Assembly: GCA_027036005.1 (NCBI GenBank)
Contig: JALVTJ010000052.1
Coordinates: 31,831-78,995, forward strand
Direction: 5' to 3'
From: Nautiliaceae bacterium
GTDB lineage: Bacteria > Campylobacterota > Campylobacteria > Campylobacterales > Nautiliaceae
DNA length: 47,165 bases
In this document: piece after piece, positions 38,145 through 47,165 of the stretch
How positions within the stretch are numbered: the first letter of the stretch is position 1
Layout: every line of letters starts with the position of its first letter
Program-made: the position numbers and the translations under genes
The notes under the pieces: model-generated
What the model saw: the letters and a program-made list of their open reading frames with translations, nothing else
The model's database searches: none
Told to the model about the DNA's origin: nothing

Positions 38145-39200
38145 TTACTCCTTTGCCTCCTTTTTCACTTCTTTCAAAAATCTATCTAATAATTCGCCCT
38201 CGGGATATTTTCCTAAAATTTCCCCTTTTTTGATTATAAGCCCGTATCCTTTCCCGCAGGCTATTGCCACATCCGCTTCTTTCGCTTCGCCTATTGCGTT
38301 TACTACACATCCCATAACGGCAAGGTTAAGAGGTTTTTTAATATCTTTCGTGGCTTTTTCAACGGCAGCCACGATAGGAGGCAAATCAACTTCTATCCTC
38401 CCGCAAGTAGGACAAGAAATTATATTAACGCCTTCTTCAATAAGACCTAAATCTTTAAGAATAGCTTTCCCCACTCTAATCTCTTCTTCAAGTTCTCCTG
38501 TGATAGAGACTCTAAGAGTATCTCCGATTCCTTCCAACAATAACGCTCCAAAAGCCGCAGCAGATTTAATTGTCGCATGAAATTTCGTTCCGGCTTCCGT
38601 AACTCCGAGATGAAAAGGATAATCAACAAGTGCTCTTAACATTCTATATGCTTCGACAGTTCTAATAACATCACTTGCCTTTAAAGACACTTTAATATCA
38701 AAAAAGTCCAAATCTTCCAAAAATTTAATGTGCCACAAAGCCGATTCAACCATTGCCTTAGGGGTTTGCCCGTATTTTTTTTCAAGATGTTCTTCCAAAC
38801 TTCCTGCATTTACTCCTATTCTAATTGGCAAATTCCGCTCTTTACAAGCCTTAACAATTTCTTTAATTCTTTTCTTTCCACCGATATTACCTGGATTTAT
38901 CCTTAAAGCATCCACATATTCCGCAGCTTTAAGACCGAGTTTATAATTAAAATGAATATCGGCAATTATTGGAAGCGGGGATTTAGAAACTATCTCTTTT
39001 AGTGCGTTCGCATCTCCTTCATCAAGCACGGCCACTCTGACCAGATCCGCTCCTGCGAAATAGAGTCTGTTTATTTGTTCAAGAGTAGATTTTATATCTT
39101 TTGTTTTTGAATATGTCATAGATTGAACGCTTATAGGGGCACCTCCCCCTATTTCAACATCCCTTATTTTTATTTTTCTTGTTGGATATCTATTAATCAA
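38145..39200 (-). CDS. ispG: 4-hydroxy-3-methylbut-2-en-1-yl diphosphate synthase
   Basis: [65 protein letters not shown]. Confidence 0.97.
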   Translation of the reverse strand: MINRYPTRKIKIRDVEIGGGAPISVQSMTYSKTKDIKSTLEQINRLYFAGADLVRVAVLDEGDANALKEIVSKSPLPIIADIHFNYKLGLKAAEYVDALRINPGNIGGKKRIKEIVKACKERNLPIRIGVNAGSLEEHLEKKYGQTPKAMVESALWHIKFLEDLDFFDIKVSLKASDVIRTVEAYRMLRALVDYPFHLGVTEAGTKFHATIKSAAAFGALLLEGIGDTLRVSITGELEEEIRVGKAILKDLGLIEEGVNIISCPTCGRIEVDLPPIVAAVEKATKDIKKPLNLAVMGCVVNAIGEAKEADVAIACGKGYGLIIKKGEILGKYPEGELLDRFLKEVKKEAKE

Positions 39201-39897
39201 ATTTTCTCCTTAAATGATAAATATATTCCTTGTTTCCTTCCTTACCTTTAATGTTTGATTCTTCACTTCTTAAAATTTTATAATTTTTACTTGCATAGTT
39301 TTCAAAATTTTCTCTGGCTTTCTCAATAGCTTCTTTATCAATTACAACGCCTCTTTTATCTCTTTTTACATCTTTTCCAACTTCAAACTGAGGCTTGAAA
39401 AGCAAAATCATTTCATCACTAAGCATTGAGAGTTTATCAAAAATTTTAAGCAGTGAAATAAAACTTACATCGCTTACTAATATATCAAATTTAGCGCTGT
39501 ATTCAAAATTCCTGATATCCGTATTTTCATAAACTTCTACTTTTGGATTTTGTCTGATTTTTGGATGTAATTGCTCAGTCCCTACATCAACACAAACAAC
39601 TTTTTTAGCTCCTTTTTCAAGTGCCACTTCGCTAAATCCCCCAGTTGAACTTCCAACATCAATAATATTTTTATTTTCAAACGAAATATTGTATTTATCA
39701 AGATAACTTTTAAGCTTCCATGCCCCTCTGCTTACATAAATTTTTTCCAAAATCTCTATTGATGGATTTTTAACGTTTAATGAAGGTTTCGTTTCTATTT
39801 TTCCGTCAACTTTAATTTTTTTGCTTTTTATCAATTCCTTCGCTTTATTCCTACTCTCTACAAATTTATTTTTTACTAAAAATTCATCCAATCTCAT
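39193..39897 (-). CDS. tlyA: TlyA family rRNA methyltransferase / hemolysin
   Basis: S4 N-terminus [73 protein letters not shown]. Confidence 0.93.
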   Translation of the reverse strand: MRLDEFLVKNKFVESRNKAKELIKSKKIKVDGKIETKPSLNVKNPSIEILEKIYVSRGAWKLKSYLDKYNISFENKNIIDVGSSTGGFSEVALEKGAKKVVCVDVGTEQLHPKIRQNPKVEVYENTDIRNFEYSAKFDILVSDVSFISLLKIFDKLSMLSDEMILLFKPQFEVGKDVKRDKRGVVIDKEAIEKARENFENYASKNYKILRSEESNIKGKEGNKEYIYHLRRKFD

Positions 39898-40021
39898 TAA
39901 ATCGCTTTTTTTAAAATTTTATCATTTTTCTTATTTTTTTACTATTATTATGTTTTTAAATATTTTTACTTGTCTTAAATTATTTTTATGATATAATATC
40001 CAAAACAAAAAAGGAGAGAAA

Positions 40022-40123
40022 ATGGGTTTTAGCGGATTTGTAGCGGTATTGTTTTGTGTTATAGCAGCAGGAGTTATGCTTTATTTGGCTGTTGATGCTA
40101 TTAAAAAATCACCTTTAAATTAA
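40022..40123 (+). CDS. 33-aa predicted single-pass membrane mini-protein
   Basis: aaaaaaggagagaaa RBS then MGFSGFVAVLFCVIAAGVMLYLAVDAIKKSPLN*; below the ORF-track length cut. Confidence 0.6.
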   Translation: MGFSGFVAVLFCVIAAGVMLYLAVDAIKKSPLN

Positions 40124-41007
40124 GAAAGTAAATCTTTTAAACTTTCTTTTACTTTTTTATATTCATAAATTATTTTATAAACTTCCGTAGCAATAGGTGT
40201 ATAAATACTTTCTTTTCGAGATATATTAAAAATTGCTTTTGTCGTCCAAACACCTTCGGCCACTTCACCGAGTTCTGTTAATATATCATTAAGCATTTTT
40301 CCCTTGGCAAGATTAAGCCCGACTCTGAAATTCCTACTCATTGTGGAATTTGCTGTCAAAAAAAGATCCCCACTTCCCGCAACACCTAAAAAAGTCTCTT
40401 TTTTTGCTCCGAAATATTCTCCGAATCTTGCCATTTCAACCAGCCCCCTTGAAATTAAAGCGGCTTTTGCATTTTCACCAAGATTAAGTCCTTCACAAAT
40501 CCCCGCCGCAATTGCAATTACATTTTTATAAGCACCCGCAACTTCAACTCCGATTACATCATTATCCGTATAAATTTTAATAAATTTTGGGAAGAAAGAA
40601 GCGAATTCTTTTGCAAGTTTTAAATTTTCGGAAGCGATTACAAGGGCGGTTGGTTTATATTGCATAACTTCTTTTGCAAACGAAGGACCCGAAAGAAAAG
40701 CAAGATTTTTTTTATCAACATACTTTTCAAAAAGTTCGTTTAAAAATTTACATTCCTTATTATCAATTCCTTTACTTGCTATGAGTATTTTTTTGTTTTT
40801 TAAATTTTTGTAATTTTTTTCCAAAAATTCATTAATTGCCTGAGAAGCGATAACAATTATAATATATTCTCTTTTAAAAGCTTCTTCAATCGTTACAAAA
40901 TTTCTTATTTTTCTTTTTTTTCTTGAAGTAATGACAACATTGTTTTTTAAGCTTAAAGCTTTAAACAAAGCACTTCCCCATGCACCAGAGCCAATAATTC
41001 CAATCAT
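40120..41007 (-). CDS. gpsA: NAD(P)-dependent glycerol-3-phosphate dehydrogenase
   Basis: MIGIIGSGAWGSALFKAL, LSGPSFAKEV, EVAGAYKNVIAIAAGICEGLNLGENAKAALISRGLVEM, GSGDLFLTANSTMSRNFRVG. Confidence 0.96.
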   Translation of the reverse strand: MIGIIGSGAWGSALFKALSLKNNVVITSRKKRKIRNFVTIEEAFKREYIIIVIASQAINEFLEKNYKNLKNKKILIASKGIDNKECKFLNELFEKYVDKKNLAFLSGPSFAKEVMQYKPTALVIASENLKLAKEFASFFPKFIKIYTDNDVIGVEVAGAYKNVIAIAAGICEGLNLGENAKAALISRGLVEMARFGEYFGAKKETFLGVAGSGDLFLTANSTMSRNFRVGLNLAKGKMLNDILTELGEVAEGVWTTKAIFNISRKESIYTPIATEVYKIIYEYKKVKESLKDLLS

Positions 41008-41699
41008 TTCTGCATCCTTGCAAAAAAACTCAAATCTTCTTTAAACTGTTCTATATCGAAAATATCTCCCACTACAATTAAAATATCCCCATAATCCAAT
41101 TTGTGATTCAATCCTTTTGTTACAAACTGAACATTTTCGCCCATTTCTTTATCCACTACGGCAATTATTAAAATATTATAATTTTTTGAAATTTCTTTAT
41201 CAACATCTCTTATATATTTTCCATCCAAAAATGAATTTTTAGGAATTTCTATTTCTGCAAAAGAGAGTGTATTATCTTCAAATACAATTTCTTCTATAAT
41301 TTTTAGCGTCAAAGGTTTTTGAAGTATAGTCATAATCCTATTTGCACTTACTTCATAAGGGTTTATAATTTTATCAACTCCTGCAAGTCTGTATTTAAAT
41401 TCGTTTCCTTTTTCTGAAACTTTCGAAATTAGTTCTCTGTTTGGAAAAAGTTCTTTTAAACTTAAACATAAAAAAAGATTTTTATCTTCGTTTTTAAGCG
41501 TTGCAATTGCCAAATCAAACTCTTCCAAATTTTTAAGTTCGTCATCATTTATATCCATAAATTTTATTACATCATATAATTTATCTTTTGCCCTTTGCTC
41601 TTCTTCCGAATTGAAAACTACGACTTTTATATCTTTTTTTTCAATAACTTTTGCTATTTTTTCGCCGTAATCGTCAAATCCGAAAAGCACTATTTTCAT
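41004..41699 (-). CDS. RCK/TrkA-type potassium regulatory protein
   Basis: N-terminal Rossmann-like MKIVLFGFDDYGEKIAKVIE; C-terminal TrkA-C-like domain; translationally coupled to a K+ channel gene. Confidence 0.75.
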   Translation of the reverse strand: MKIVLFGFDDYGEKIAKVIEKKDIKVVVFNSEEEQRAKDKLYDVIKFMDINDDELKNLEEFDLAIATLKNEDKNLFLCLSLKELFPNRELISKVSEKGNEFKYRLAGVDKIINPYEVSANRIMTILQKPLTLKIIEEIVFEDNTLSFAEIEIPKNSFLDGKYIRDVDKEISKNYNILIIAVVDKEMGENVQFVTKGLNHKLDYGDILIVVGDIFDIEQFKEDLSFFARMQK

Positions 41700-43330
41700 A
41701 TACTACTTCTTTCTACAAGATATTTAAAATAATTTACACTAACATTATAACCCATTATTACTATTACATCTCCAGCTTCAAGTCTCAAATCGAAAGGAGG
41801 ATTAAAATAAAAAAAATTCTCTTTTATTTTAAATGTTTCGTTTAAAAGCTCATATGCATTACTTTTAAGAACCCCAAAAAGTATAAGTTTATATTTTTCA
41901 AAATCAATTTCTCCTATTATTTTTCCATCTAAAATCGAATCTTCTATAACCACTATTTCATCAATTACGGCATTTTTTCTTTCATTTAAAATTGCATCAA
42001 TTACCTTAAAAGTAATAGGATGACCTATATATTCGGCAATCAAAAGAGCGGTTGCATTTGTAGGAACCACAACATATTTAGCCCCCGCTTTTTTAAGTTT
42101 TGATATATTTTTTTCATCATTGGCAAGAGCAAGAATATCACTGTTAATATATGCCCTTATACTTAATATCATAAACGCATTGGCAATATCATTGTTTGTC
42201 AAAACAAAAACCTTCGAAATTTTTTTTAGATCAAGTTTTTTTAAAAATTCCCTATCTGTTACATCTCCCTTAATAGCAACATAATGTTTTTGAACGGCTT
42301 TGTTAACCCTTGCCTCATCCACATCAACTATAAAAAAATCATGATTTTCTTTTTTAAACTTTTCGGCAAGAATTTCAGCTTCATTTGAAAAACCGCATAT
42401 CATATAAACATCGTTCATTCCCTTAATTTCTCTGACTACTCTTTGTGATTTAAGCTCTTCTATTCTTTCGGTAAAAGCGGATGCGATAATAGAAGTGGAA
42501 AATGATATAAAACCTACACCAAAAACAATTAATACCATAGTCAAGGCTTTACCCTCAGGCGTTACAGGCGTAATGTCTCCGTATCCTACCGTAGTTATGG
42601 TAACCAATGCCCAATAAAAAGCATCAAATAAATTATCTATTTTTTGATTTATATGAGCCTCAAATACATAAATGACAACTCCGCCTATTACTGTTACAAA
42701 AGAAACGGCAATAAATAATATAAGCAACTCAAATTTTTTATTTGCCAAAACTTCTATAAACGTATTAATGCTTTTTACATATCTTAATAATTTGAATAAC
42801 CTAAATACAACAAAAATTCTAAACATTCTAAGAGGTCTGTATCCGGGCAAAATCGCAAGCAAATCTATAATGGCAAAAGGAGTTCTTATATATTCCCATT
42901 TTTTAAAGATATTTTTTTTCATTATTTTTAAGATACTTACGTCTCTATCTAAAAACGTAGCTTCTTCATATTCGTTTATAATTATTTTATGTATATCGTT
43001 ATAAACCCAAACACGAATAATATATTCAATTAAAAATACCCCTGTTATGAAAAAATAATCGAAATCTTCCAACAAAGGATGTATTTCATGTCTAATGTCA
43101 TAGAGCAAAATTCCAACGCTTATCAATACCAAAAAAAACATAAAAATATCGAAATAATGTTTGTATTTGAAATTATCATCATTCATCAAACGAGAAAAAA
43201 AACGTTTAATTTTTAAATATCTTCTATTCGAATCAAGATAAAAAGCAAAAGCTATTAAAAGTTTAATAATAGCTTCTTTTAAAGGATGTTTTTTTAAAAC
43301 TTCATAACTTTTTTGAAAAGCTTTTTTCAT
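41696..43330 (-). CDS. Voltage-gated-like potassium channel with TrkA-N (RCK) domain
   Basis: Selectivity filter ALVTITTVGYGDITPVTPEGK; S4-like RPLRMFRIFVVFRLFKLLRYVKS; RCK MICGFSNEAEILAEKF. Confidence 0.9.
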   Translation of the reverse strand: MKKAFQKSYEVLKKHPLKEAIIKLLIAFAFYLDSNRRYLKIKRFFSRLMNDDNFKYKHYFDIFMFFLVLISVGILLYDIRHEIHPLLEDFDYFFITGVFLIEYIIRVWVYNDIHKIIINEYEEATFLDRDVSILKIMKKNIFKKWEYIRTPFAIIDLLAILPGYRPLRMFRIFVVFRLFKLLRYVKSINTFIEVLANKKFELLILFIAVSFVTVIGGVVIYVFEAHINQKIDNLFDAFYWALVTITTVGYGDITPVTPEGKALTMVLIVFGVGFISFSTSIIASAFTERIEELKSQRVVREIKGMNDVYMICGFSNEAEILAEKFKKENHDFFIVDVDEARVNKAVQKHYVAIKGDVTDREFLKKLDLKKISKVFVLTNNDIANAFMILSIRAYINSDILALANDEKNISKLKKAGAKYVVVPTNATALLIAEYIGHPITFKVIDAILNERKNAVIDEIVVIEDSILDGKIIGEIDFEKYKLILFGVLKSNAYELLNETFKIKENFFYFNPPFDLRLEAGDVIVIMGYNVSVNYFKYLVERSSI

Positions 43331-44748
43331 TAACCGAGTTTGCTTCTTAAAATTTTATTGACAATTTGAGGATTCGCTTTGCCTCTACTTGCTTTCATAA
43401 CTTGCCCTACGAAAAATCCGAAAAGTTTCTCTTTTCCGGCTTTATATTCGGCTACTTTATCTTCATTTGCTCCTAATACTTCATCTACTATTTTTTCAAT
43501 CGCACTTTCGTCGCTTACCTGTTTAAGCCCCAATTTTTCTATTGCCGCATCTACTTCAATATCCTCTTGCATCAACAAATCCAAAACTTTCTTCCCCCCT
43601 GCCGCGCTTATTACGGCTTCTTTTTCTCTTATTGCAATAAGAGCCAATTTTTTAGCGTTTACGGGTGAATTTTCTATTGATATTCCGGCTTTATTCAACC
43701 TTCCCAAAAGCTCAATTGCAAGCCATCTGTTTGCTAATTGAGGTTCGACTCCGAATTTTATCATTAATTCAAAAAACGCAGCGAGTTCCGGCTCTGCGGT
43801 CAATACACCGGCATCGTATTCTTTTAGTTTAAATTCATTTATGTATCTATCTTTCTTTTGATTCGGAAGTTCAGGTATTTCAATATCAAAAAACTCATCC
43901 GGGACTTCAAGAGGCAATAAATCAGGCTCCGGAAAATATCTGTAATCGGCACTCTCTTCTTTTCCTCTCATACTTCTTGTTTCACCCGTTTTTGAATCGA
44001 AAAGTCTGGTTTCTTGCACAACTTCCGTTTCATATTCACCCTCTTCCCAAGCTTCTATTTGTCTTTCAACTTCATATTCTATGGCTTGTTTTATAAATCG
44101 GAAAGAATTTATATTTTTAAGCTCAACCCTTGTTCCGTATTCTTTTTGTCCTCTTGGTCTTATTGAAACGTTTGCATCGCATCTGAAAGAGCCTTCTTGC
44201 ATGTTCGCATCGCTAATTCCAAGATATTTGACAATCGCATGAAGTTTTTTAAGATACTCAATAGCTTCGTCGCTACTTCTCATATCCGGTTCGCTTACAA
44301 TTTCAAGTAACGGTGTTCCGGCCCTGTTTAAATCGACTTTACTAATTTCCCCGTCGTGTATGTTTTTCCCCGCATCTTCTTCAAGATGTGCTCTTGTAAT
44401 ACCTATTTTTTTACCTGAATCCAATATTATTTCGCCATGCTCGATAATCGGAACAACAAACTGGCTTATTTGATATCCCTTTGGCAAATCCGGATAAAAA
44501 TAATTTTTTCTTTCGAATGTGGAAAATTTATTTATTTTTGCTTTTATAGCTTTTGCGAGCATAACGGCTTTTTTAACAGCTTCTTTATTCATAACCGGAA
44601 GCGCACCGGGTAAACCCAAACACACAGGACACGTGTTTTTATTCGGTTCATCTCCGAAACTTGTAGGACAGCTGCAAAAAATTTTTGTTTTGGTATTAAG
44701 CTGAACATGAACTTCAAGCCCTATTACAACTTCAAAATTTTTATTCAT
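43330..44748 (-). CDS. gatB: Asp-tRNA(Asn)/Glu-tRNA(Gln) amidotransferase subunit B
   Basis: [68 protein letters not shown]. Confidence 0.97.
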   Translation of the reverse strand: MNKNFEVVIGLEVHVQLNTKTKIFCSCPTSFGDEPNKNTCPVCLGLPGALPVMNKEAVKKAVMLAKAIKAKINKFSTFERKNYFYPDLPKGYQISQFVVPIIEHGEIILDSGKKIGITRAHLEEDAGKNIHDGEISKVDLNRAGTPLLEIVSEPDMRSSDEAIEYLKKLHAIVKYLGISDANMQEGSFRCDANVSIRPRGQKEYGTRVELKNINSFRFIKQAIEYEVERQIEAWEEGEYETEVVQETRLFDSKTGETRSMRGKEESADYRYFPEPDLLPLEVPDEFFDIEIPELPNQKKDRYINEFKLKEYDAGVLTAEPELAAFFELMIKFGVEPQLANRWLAIELLGRLNKAGISIENSPVNAKKLALIAIREKEAVISAAGGKKVLDLLMQEDIEVDAAIEKLGLKQVSDESAIEKIVDEVLGANEDKVAEYKAGKEKLFGFFVGQVMKASRGKANPQIVNKILRSKLG

Positions 44749-44773
44749 TTATTCTCCTTGTATTTTATTATAA

Positions 44774-44882
44774 GTTATGAGTTTTGAATCAACACTTAAT
44801 ACTACTCACTTCATATTTAGCGCTTCATATTAAATACTAACGGCTCGTATTTTATTCACCCATCTACCCATTCACCTATTAT
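44774..44882. repeat. Intergenic heptamer/octamer repeat island, ilvA-gatB gap
   Basis: 7-mers gttatga gttttga atcaaca cttaata ctactca cttcata tttagcg cttcata ttaaata ctaacgg ctcgtat (44774-44850), then 8-mers cccatcta cccattca cctattat (44859-44882). Confidence 0.7.
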
Positions 44883-46087
44883 TCCACCACAAACCTGAAA
44901 CCGTTTTTATGCAAAGCTCTTTTTATGGCTTCTTGATGTTCGACTCCTCTTGTTTCAAGAGCAACGGAAACATTCGCATCCCCGATTGCCAAATTTAAAT
45001 CCGTTCTGTCATATCCTATTGAAACTATATTTGCTCTTTGTTCGGATAAAATTTCCGTTAATTTCATTAAAGCCCCCGGTTTATCAACCAATGTTACAAC
45101 CATTTTCATTTTTCTATGTGATTTTAATAAACCTTTTTCTATAATCAAATTAATCATTGTAACATCTATATTTCCGCCGCTTATAACAATTCCCACTTTT
45201 TTCGGAGAGCCAAATTTTATTTTGTGGTGTAAAAGTGCGGCTACTCCCACCGCTCCCGCACCTTCTACGACTATTTTTTGTTTTTCCATCAAAAATAAAA
45301 TTGCATTTGCTATTTCCTCATCGTCTACCTCTACAATATCATCAACCGTTTCTTTAATGATTTTATAAGTGATTGGAGAAGTATCCCTCACTGCAATACC
45401 ATCCGCTATTGTTTTTACATAAGAAGTATCTTGAACGCTTCCGCTAAGAAAACTTAGCCTCATTGCCGGTGCACCTTCCGCAGTTACGCCAACTATTTTT
45501 ATATGCGGATTAATCTGTTTCGCGGCACTTGCAATACCGCTTATAAGCCCTCCGCCGCCTACCGGAACAATTATATAATCCAAATCCGGAATAATTTCCA
45601 ACATTTCAAGGGCGATAGTTCCCTGCCCAGCCATTACTTCCTCATCCGCAAAAGGATGAATAAATTCAAGTCCTTTTTCTTTTGCCAGATTAAGAGCATA
45701 TTCATACGCTTCATCATAATTGTTTCCTGCAAGAACCACCTCTCCGCCGTATTCTTTAACTCCGCTTACTTTCGTTAAAGGTGTGGCTTCGGGCATAACT
45801 ATTATCGAAGGTATATTAAAATAATTAGCTCCAAACGCTACACCTTGCGCATGATTACCGGCACTTGCCGCTATTACGCCCTTTTTCCTTTTCTCTTCCG
45901 GCAAAGAAGCTATTTTATTAAACGCTCCTCTTAATTTAAAAGAACCGGTTGTTTGAAGATTCTCTTTTTTCAGATAAATTTCATTCCCCACTTCTTGCGA
46001 AAGCTTAGGTGCGTTTGGAAAAGGAGTGTTATAAACTATATCTTTTAATCTTTCTCTAGCTTTTTTTATTTTGTTTAGTTCGATCAT
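44879..46087 (-). CDS. ilvA: Threonine ammonia-lyase (with ACT domain)
   Basis: PLP motif TGSFKLRGAFNKI, AASAGNHAQGVAFGA, VPVGGGGLISGIASA, ISGGNIDV, C-terminal ACT-like VTLVDKPGALMKLTEILSE. Confidence 0.94.
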   Translation of the reverse strand: MIELNKIKKARERLKDIVYNTPFPNAPKLSQEVGNEIYLKKENLQTTGSFKLRGAFNKIASLPEEKRKKGVIAASAGNHAQGVAFGANYFNIPSIIVMPEATPLTKVSGVKEYGGEVVLAGNNYDEAYEYALNLAKEKGLEFIHPFADEEVMAGQGTIALEMLEIIPDLDYIIVPVGGGGLISGIASAAKQINPHIKIVGVTAEGAPAMRLSFLSGSVQDTSYVKTIADGIAVRDTSPITYKIIKETVDDIVEVDDEEIANAILFLMEKQKIVVEGAGAVGVAALLHHKIKFGSPKKVGIVISGGNIDVTMINLIIEKGLLKSHRKMKMVVTLVDKPGALMKLTEILSEQRANIVSIGYDRTDLNLAIGDANVSVALETRGVEHQEAIKRALHKNGFRFVVE

Positions 46088-46114
46088 TATTTACTCCATT
46101 TATTTTATTTCGTT

Positions 46115-46561
46115 TTATAATAATCCCTCTTTTTCACATCTTATATGCTCTACCATTATACACTTGTCTTCAACATAGAAAATTCCGGCTTTTTTAGCAA
46201 TTTCTTTGGATTTTTCGTTTTTTATTCCTTCTTGCAAAAAAATACACTTAACCCCCGGAACTTTAACGGCTTTTTCAACTATAAAAGGCGTATCTTCGCT
46301 TTTTCTGAAAATATCGACAATATCAATTTCAAAATCAATTGTCTCCAAACTTCTATAAACTCTCTCGCCTAAAATTTCTTCTTCTCTCGGATAAATTGGA
46401 ATTATTTTATACCCTTTTTCTTGCATATATTTTGCTACCTGATTTGAAGCTCTGTGCGGTTTGGGTGAAAGACCTACAACTGCTATAATTTTGGAATTTT
46501 TTAGAATTTTGCAGATATTTTTATCTGCTTTTTGAGCACTTGGAAGCTCGCATGATTGCAT
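46115..46561 (-). CDS. CoA-binding domain protein
   Basis: KIIAVVGLSPKPHRASNQVAKYMQEKGYKIIPIYPREEEILGERVYRSL; FLQEGIKNEKSKEIAKKAGIFYVEDKCIMVEH. Confidence 0.9.
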   Translation of the reverse strand: MQSCELPSAQKADKNICKILKNSKIIAVVGLSPKPHRASNQVAKYMQEKGYKIIPIYPREEEILGERVYRSLETIDFEIDIVDIFRKSEDTPFIVEKAVKVPGVKCIFLQEGIKNEKSKEIAKKAGIFYVEDKCIMVEHIRCEKEGLL

Positions 46562-46664
46562 TTTTAACCTTTTTTTAGCAAAATTATATCAAATTTCAAT
46601 AAAACTCTTGATTTTTGGGTAAAAAAAAGAGTAAAATTTTTTGAAACACAAAAAAGGAGGAAAA

Positions 46665-46940
46665 ATGAAGAAATCAGAATTAATCTCAGCCGTTGCAGGG
46701 AAATGCGGTTTAAGTAAAAAAGATGTAAATGCAGTTATCGACGCTACAATCGAAGCTATTGAAGAAGCTCTAAAAGCAGGTGAAAAAGTAAGTTTTATAG
46801 GTTTTGGAAGTTTTGAAGTGGTTACAAGAGCTCCAAGAGTTGCAAGAGTTCCAGGAACCGGAAAAGAAATTAAAATACCAGAAACAAAAGCGGTTAAATT
46901 CAAAGTAGGTAAAAAATTAAAAGAATTGGTAAATTCTTAA
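46665..46940 (+). CDS. hup: HU family DNA-binding protein
   Basis: aaaaaggaggaaaa RBS, MKKSELISAVAGKCGLSKKDVNAVIDA...VSFIGFGSFEVVTRAPRVARVPGTGKEIKIPETKAVKFKVGKKLKELV. ORF-track TTG start at 46641 is less likely. Confidence 0.96.
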   Translation: MKKSELISAVAGKCGLSKKDVNAVIDATIEAIEEALKAGEKVSFIGFGSFEVVTRAPRVARVPGTGKEIKIPETKAVKFKVGKKLKELVNS

Positions 46941-46948
46941 TTTATAAC

Positions 46949-46977
46949 TTGATTTTTTCAAGGGAATTGAATATAAT
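46949..46977 (+). promoter_or_regulatory. Sigma70-like promoter of tRNA-Leu
   Basis: TTGATT (46949-46954), 17-nt spacer, TATAAT (46972-46977), 18 nt before the mature tRNA 5' end. Confidence 0.6.
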
Positions 46978-46994
46978 TTCATTCCCTTGACTTA

Positions 46995-47080
46995 GCCGGC
47001 GTGGCGGAACTGGTAGACGCGTCGGACTCAAAATCCGATGAGCCTTGCTCATGTGGGTTCGAGTCCCACCGCCGGTACCA
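46995..47080 (+). tRNA. tRNA-Leu (anticodon CAA), CCA encoded
   Basis: GCCGGCG acceptor, tcgga-CTCAAAA-tccga anticodon arm, long variable arm gagccttgctcatg, GGGTTCGAGTCCC T-arm, CGCCGGTACCA 3' end. Confidence 0.95.
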
Positions 47081-47165
47081 TTTAATCCACATAAAATCCC
47101 TATATTTCGGTAATTTCAAAAAATCTTAAATCTTTGATAGTCCATCTGATAGTCCAAAAATTATT

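Noticed and set aside
44749-44882. CRISPR array or phage att region in the gatB-ilvA gap
   Set aside because: Units are 7-8 nt, degenerate and without spacers; no cas genes.

Overview
AT-rich, gene-dense chromosomal segment of a probably thermophilic Campylobacterota; gene content (reverse gyrase, Coo-type group 4 hydrogenase, Hcp, class-E fumarate reductase) points to the Nautiliales, by inference. Most genes are housekeeping: proA, proS, argG, ispG, tlyA, gpsA, gatB, ilvA, dnaB, comEC, rlmI-like, HU, tRNA-Leu(CAA). Main points of interest: (1) a 12-gene minus-strand operon-like run (15305->2487) joining a CooMKLXUH-type energy-conserving hydrogenase, a CooF-like ferredoxin and HypA to a GltD-like flavoprotein and an SdhABE/MfrABE-type fumarate reductase with no Tat signal, and with no CODH gene; (2) reverse gyrase that appears to lack the second zinc finger and overlaps tail-to-tail with a fatty-acid-hydroxylase gene; (3) an Hcp / Crp-Fnr / hemerythrin cluster with a perfect TTGAT-N4-ATCAA box upstream of hcp; (4) a dispersed family of 7-nt and 8-nt phased repeat islands, some intergenic and some in frame inside genes (UbiD, DNA helicase), which no standard feature type explains and which is my best candidate for an under-described element; (5) a decayed toxin-antitoxin remnant fused onto the start of rlmI; (6) a 33-aa membrane mini-protein missed by the ORF track. 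No CRISPR array, rRNA or intact transposon was seen. All assignments come from reading motifs in the sequence; no database search was run.
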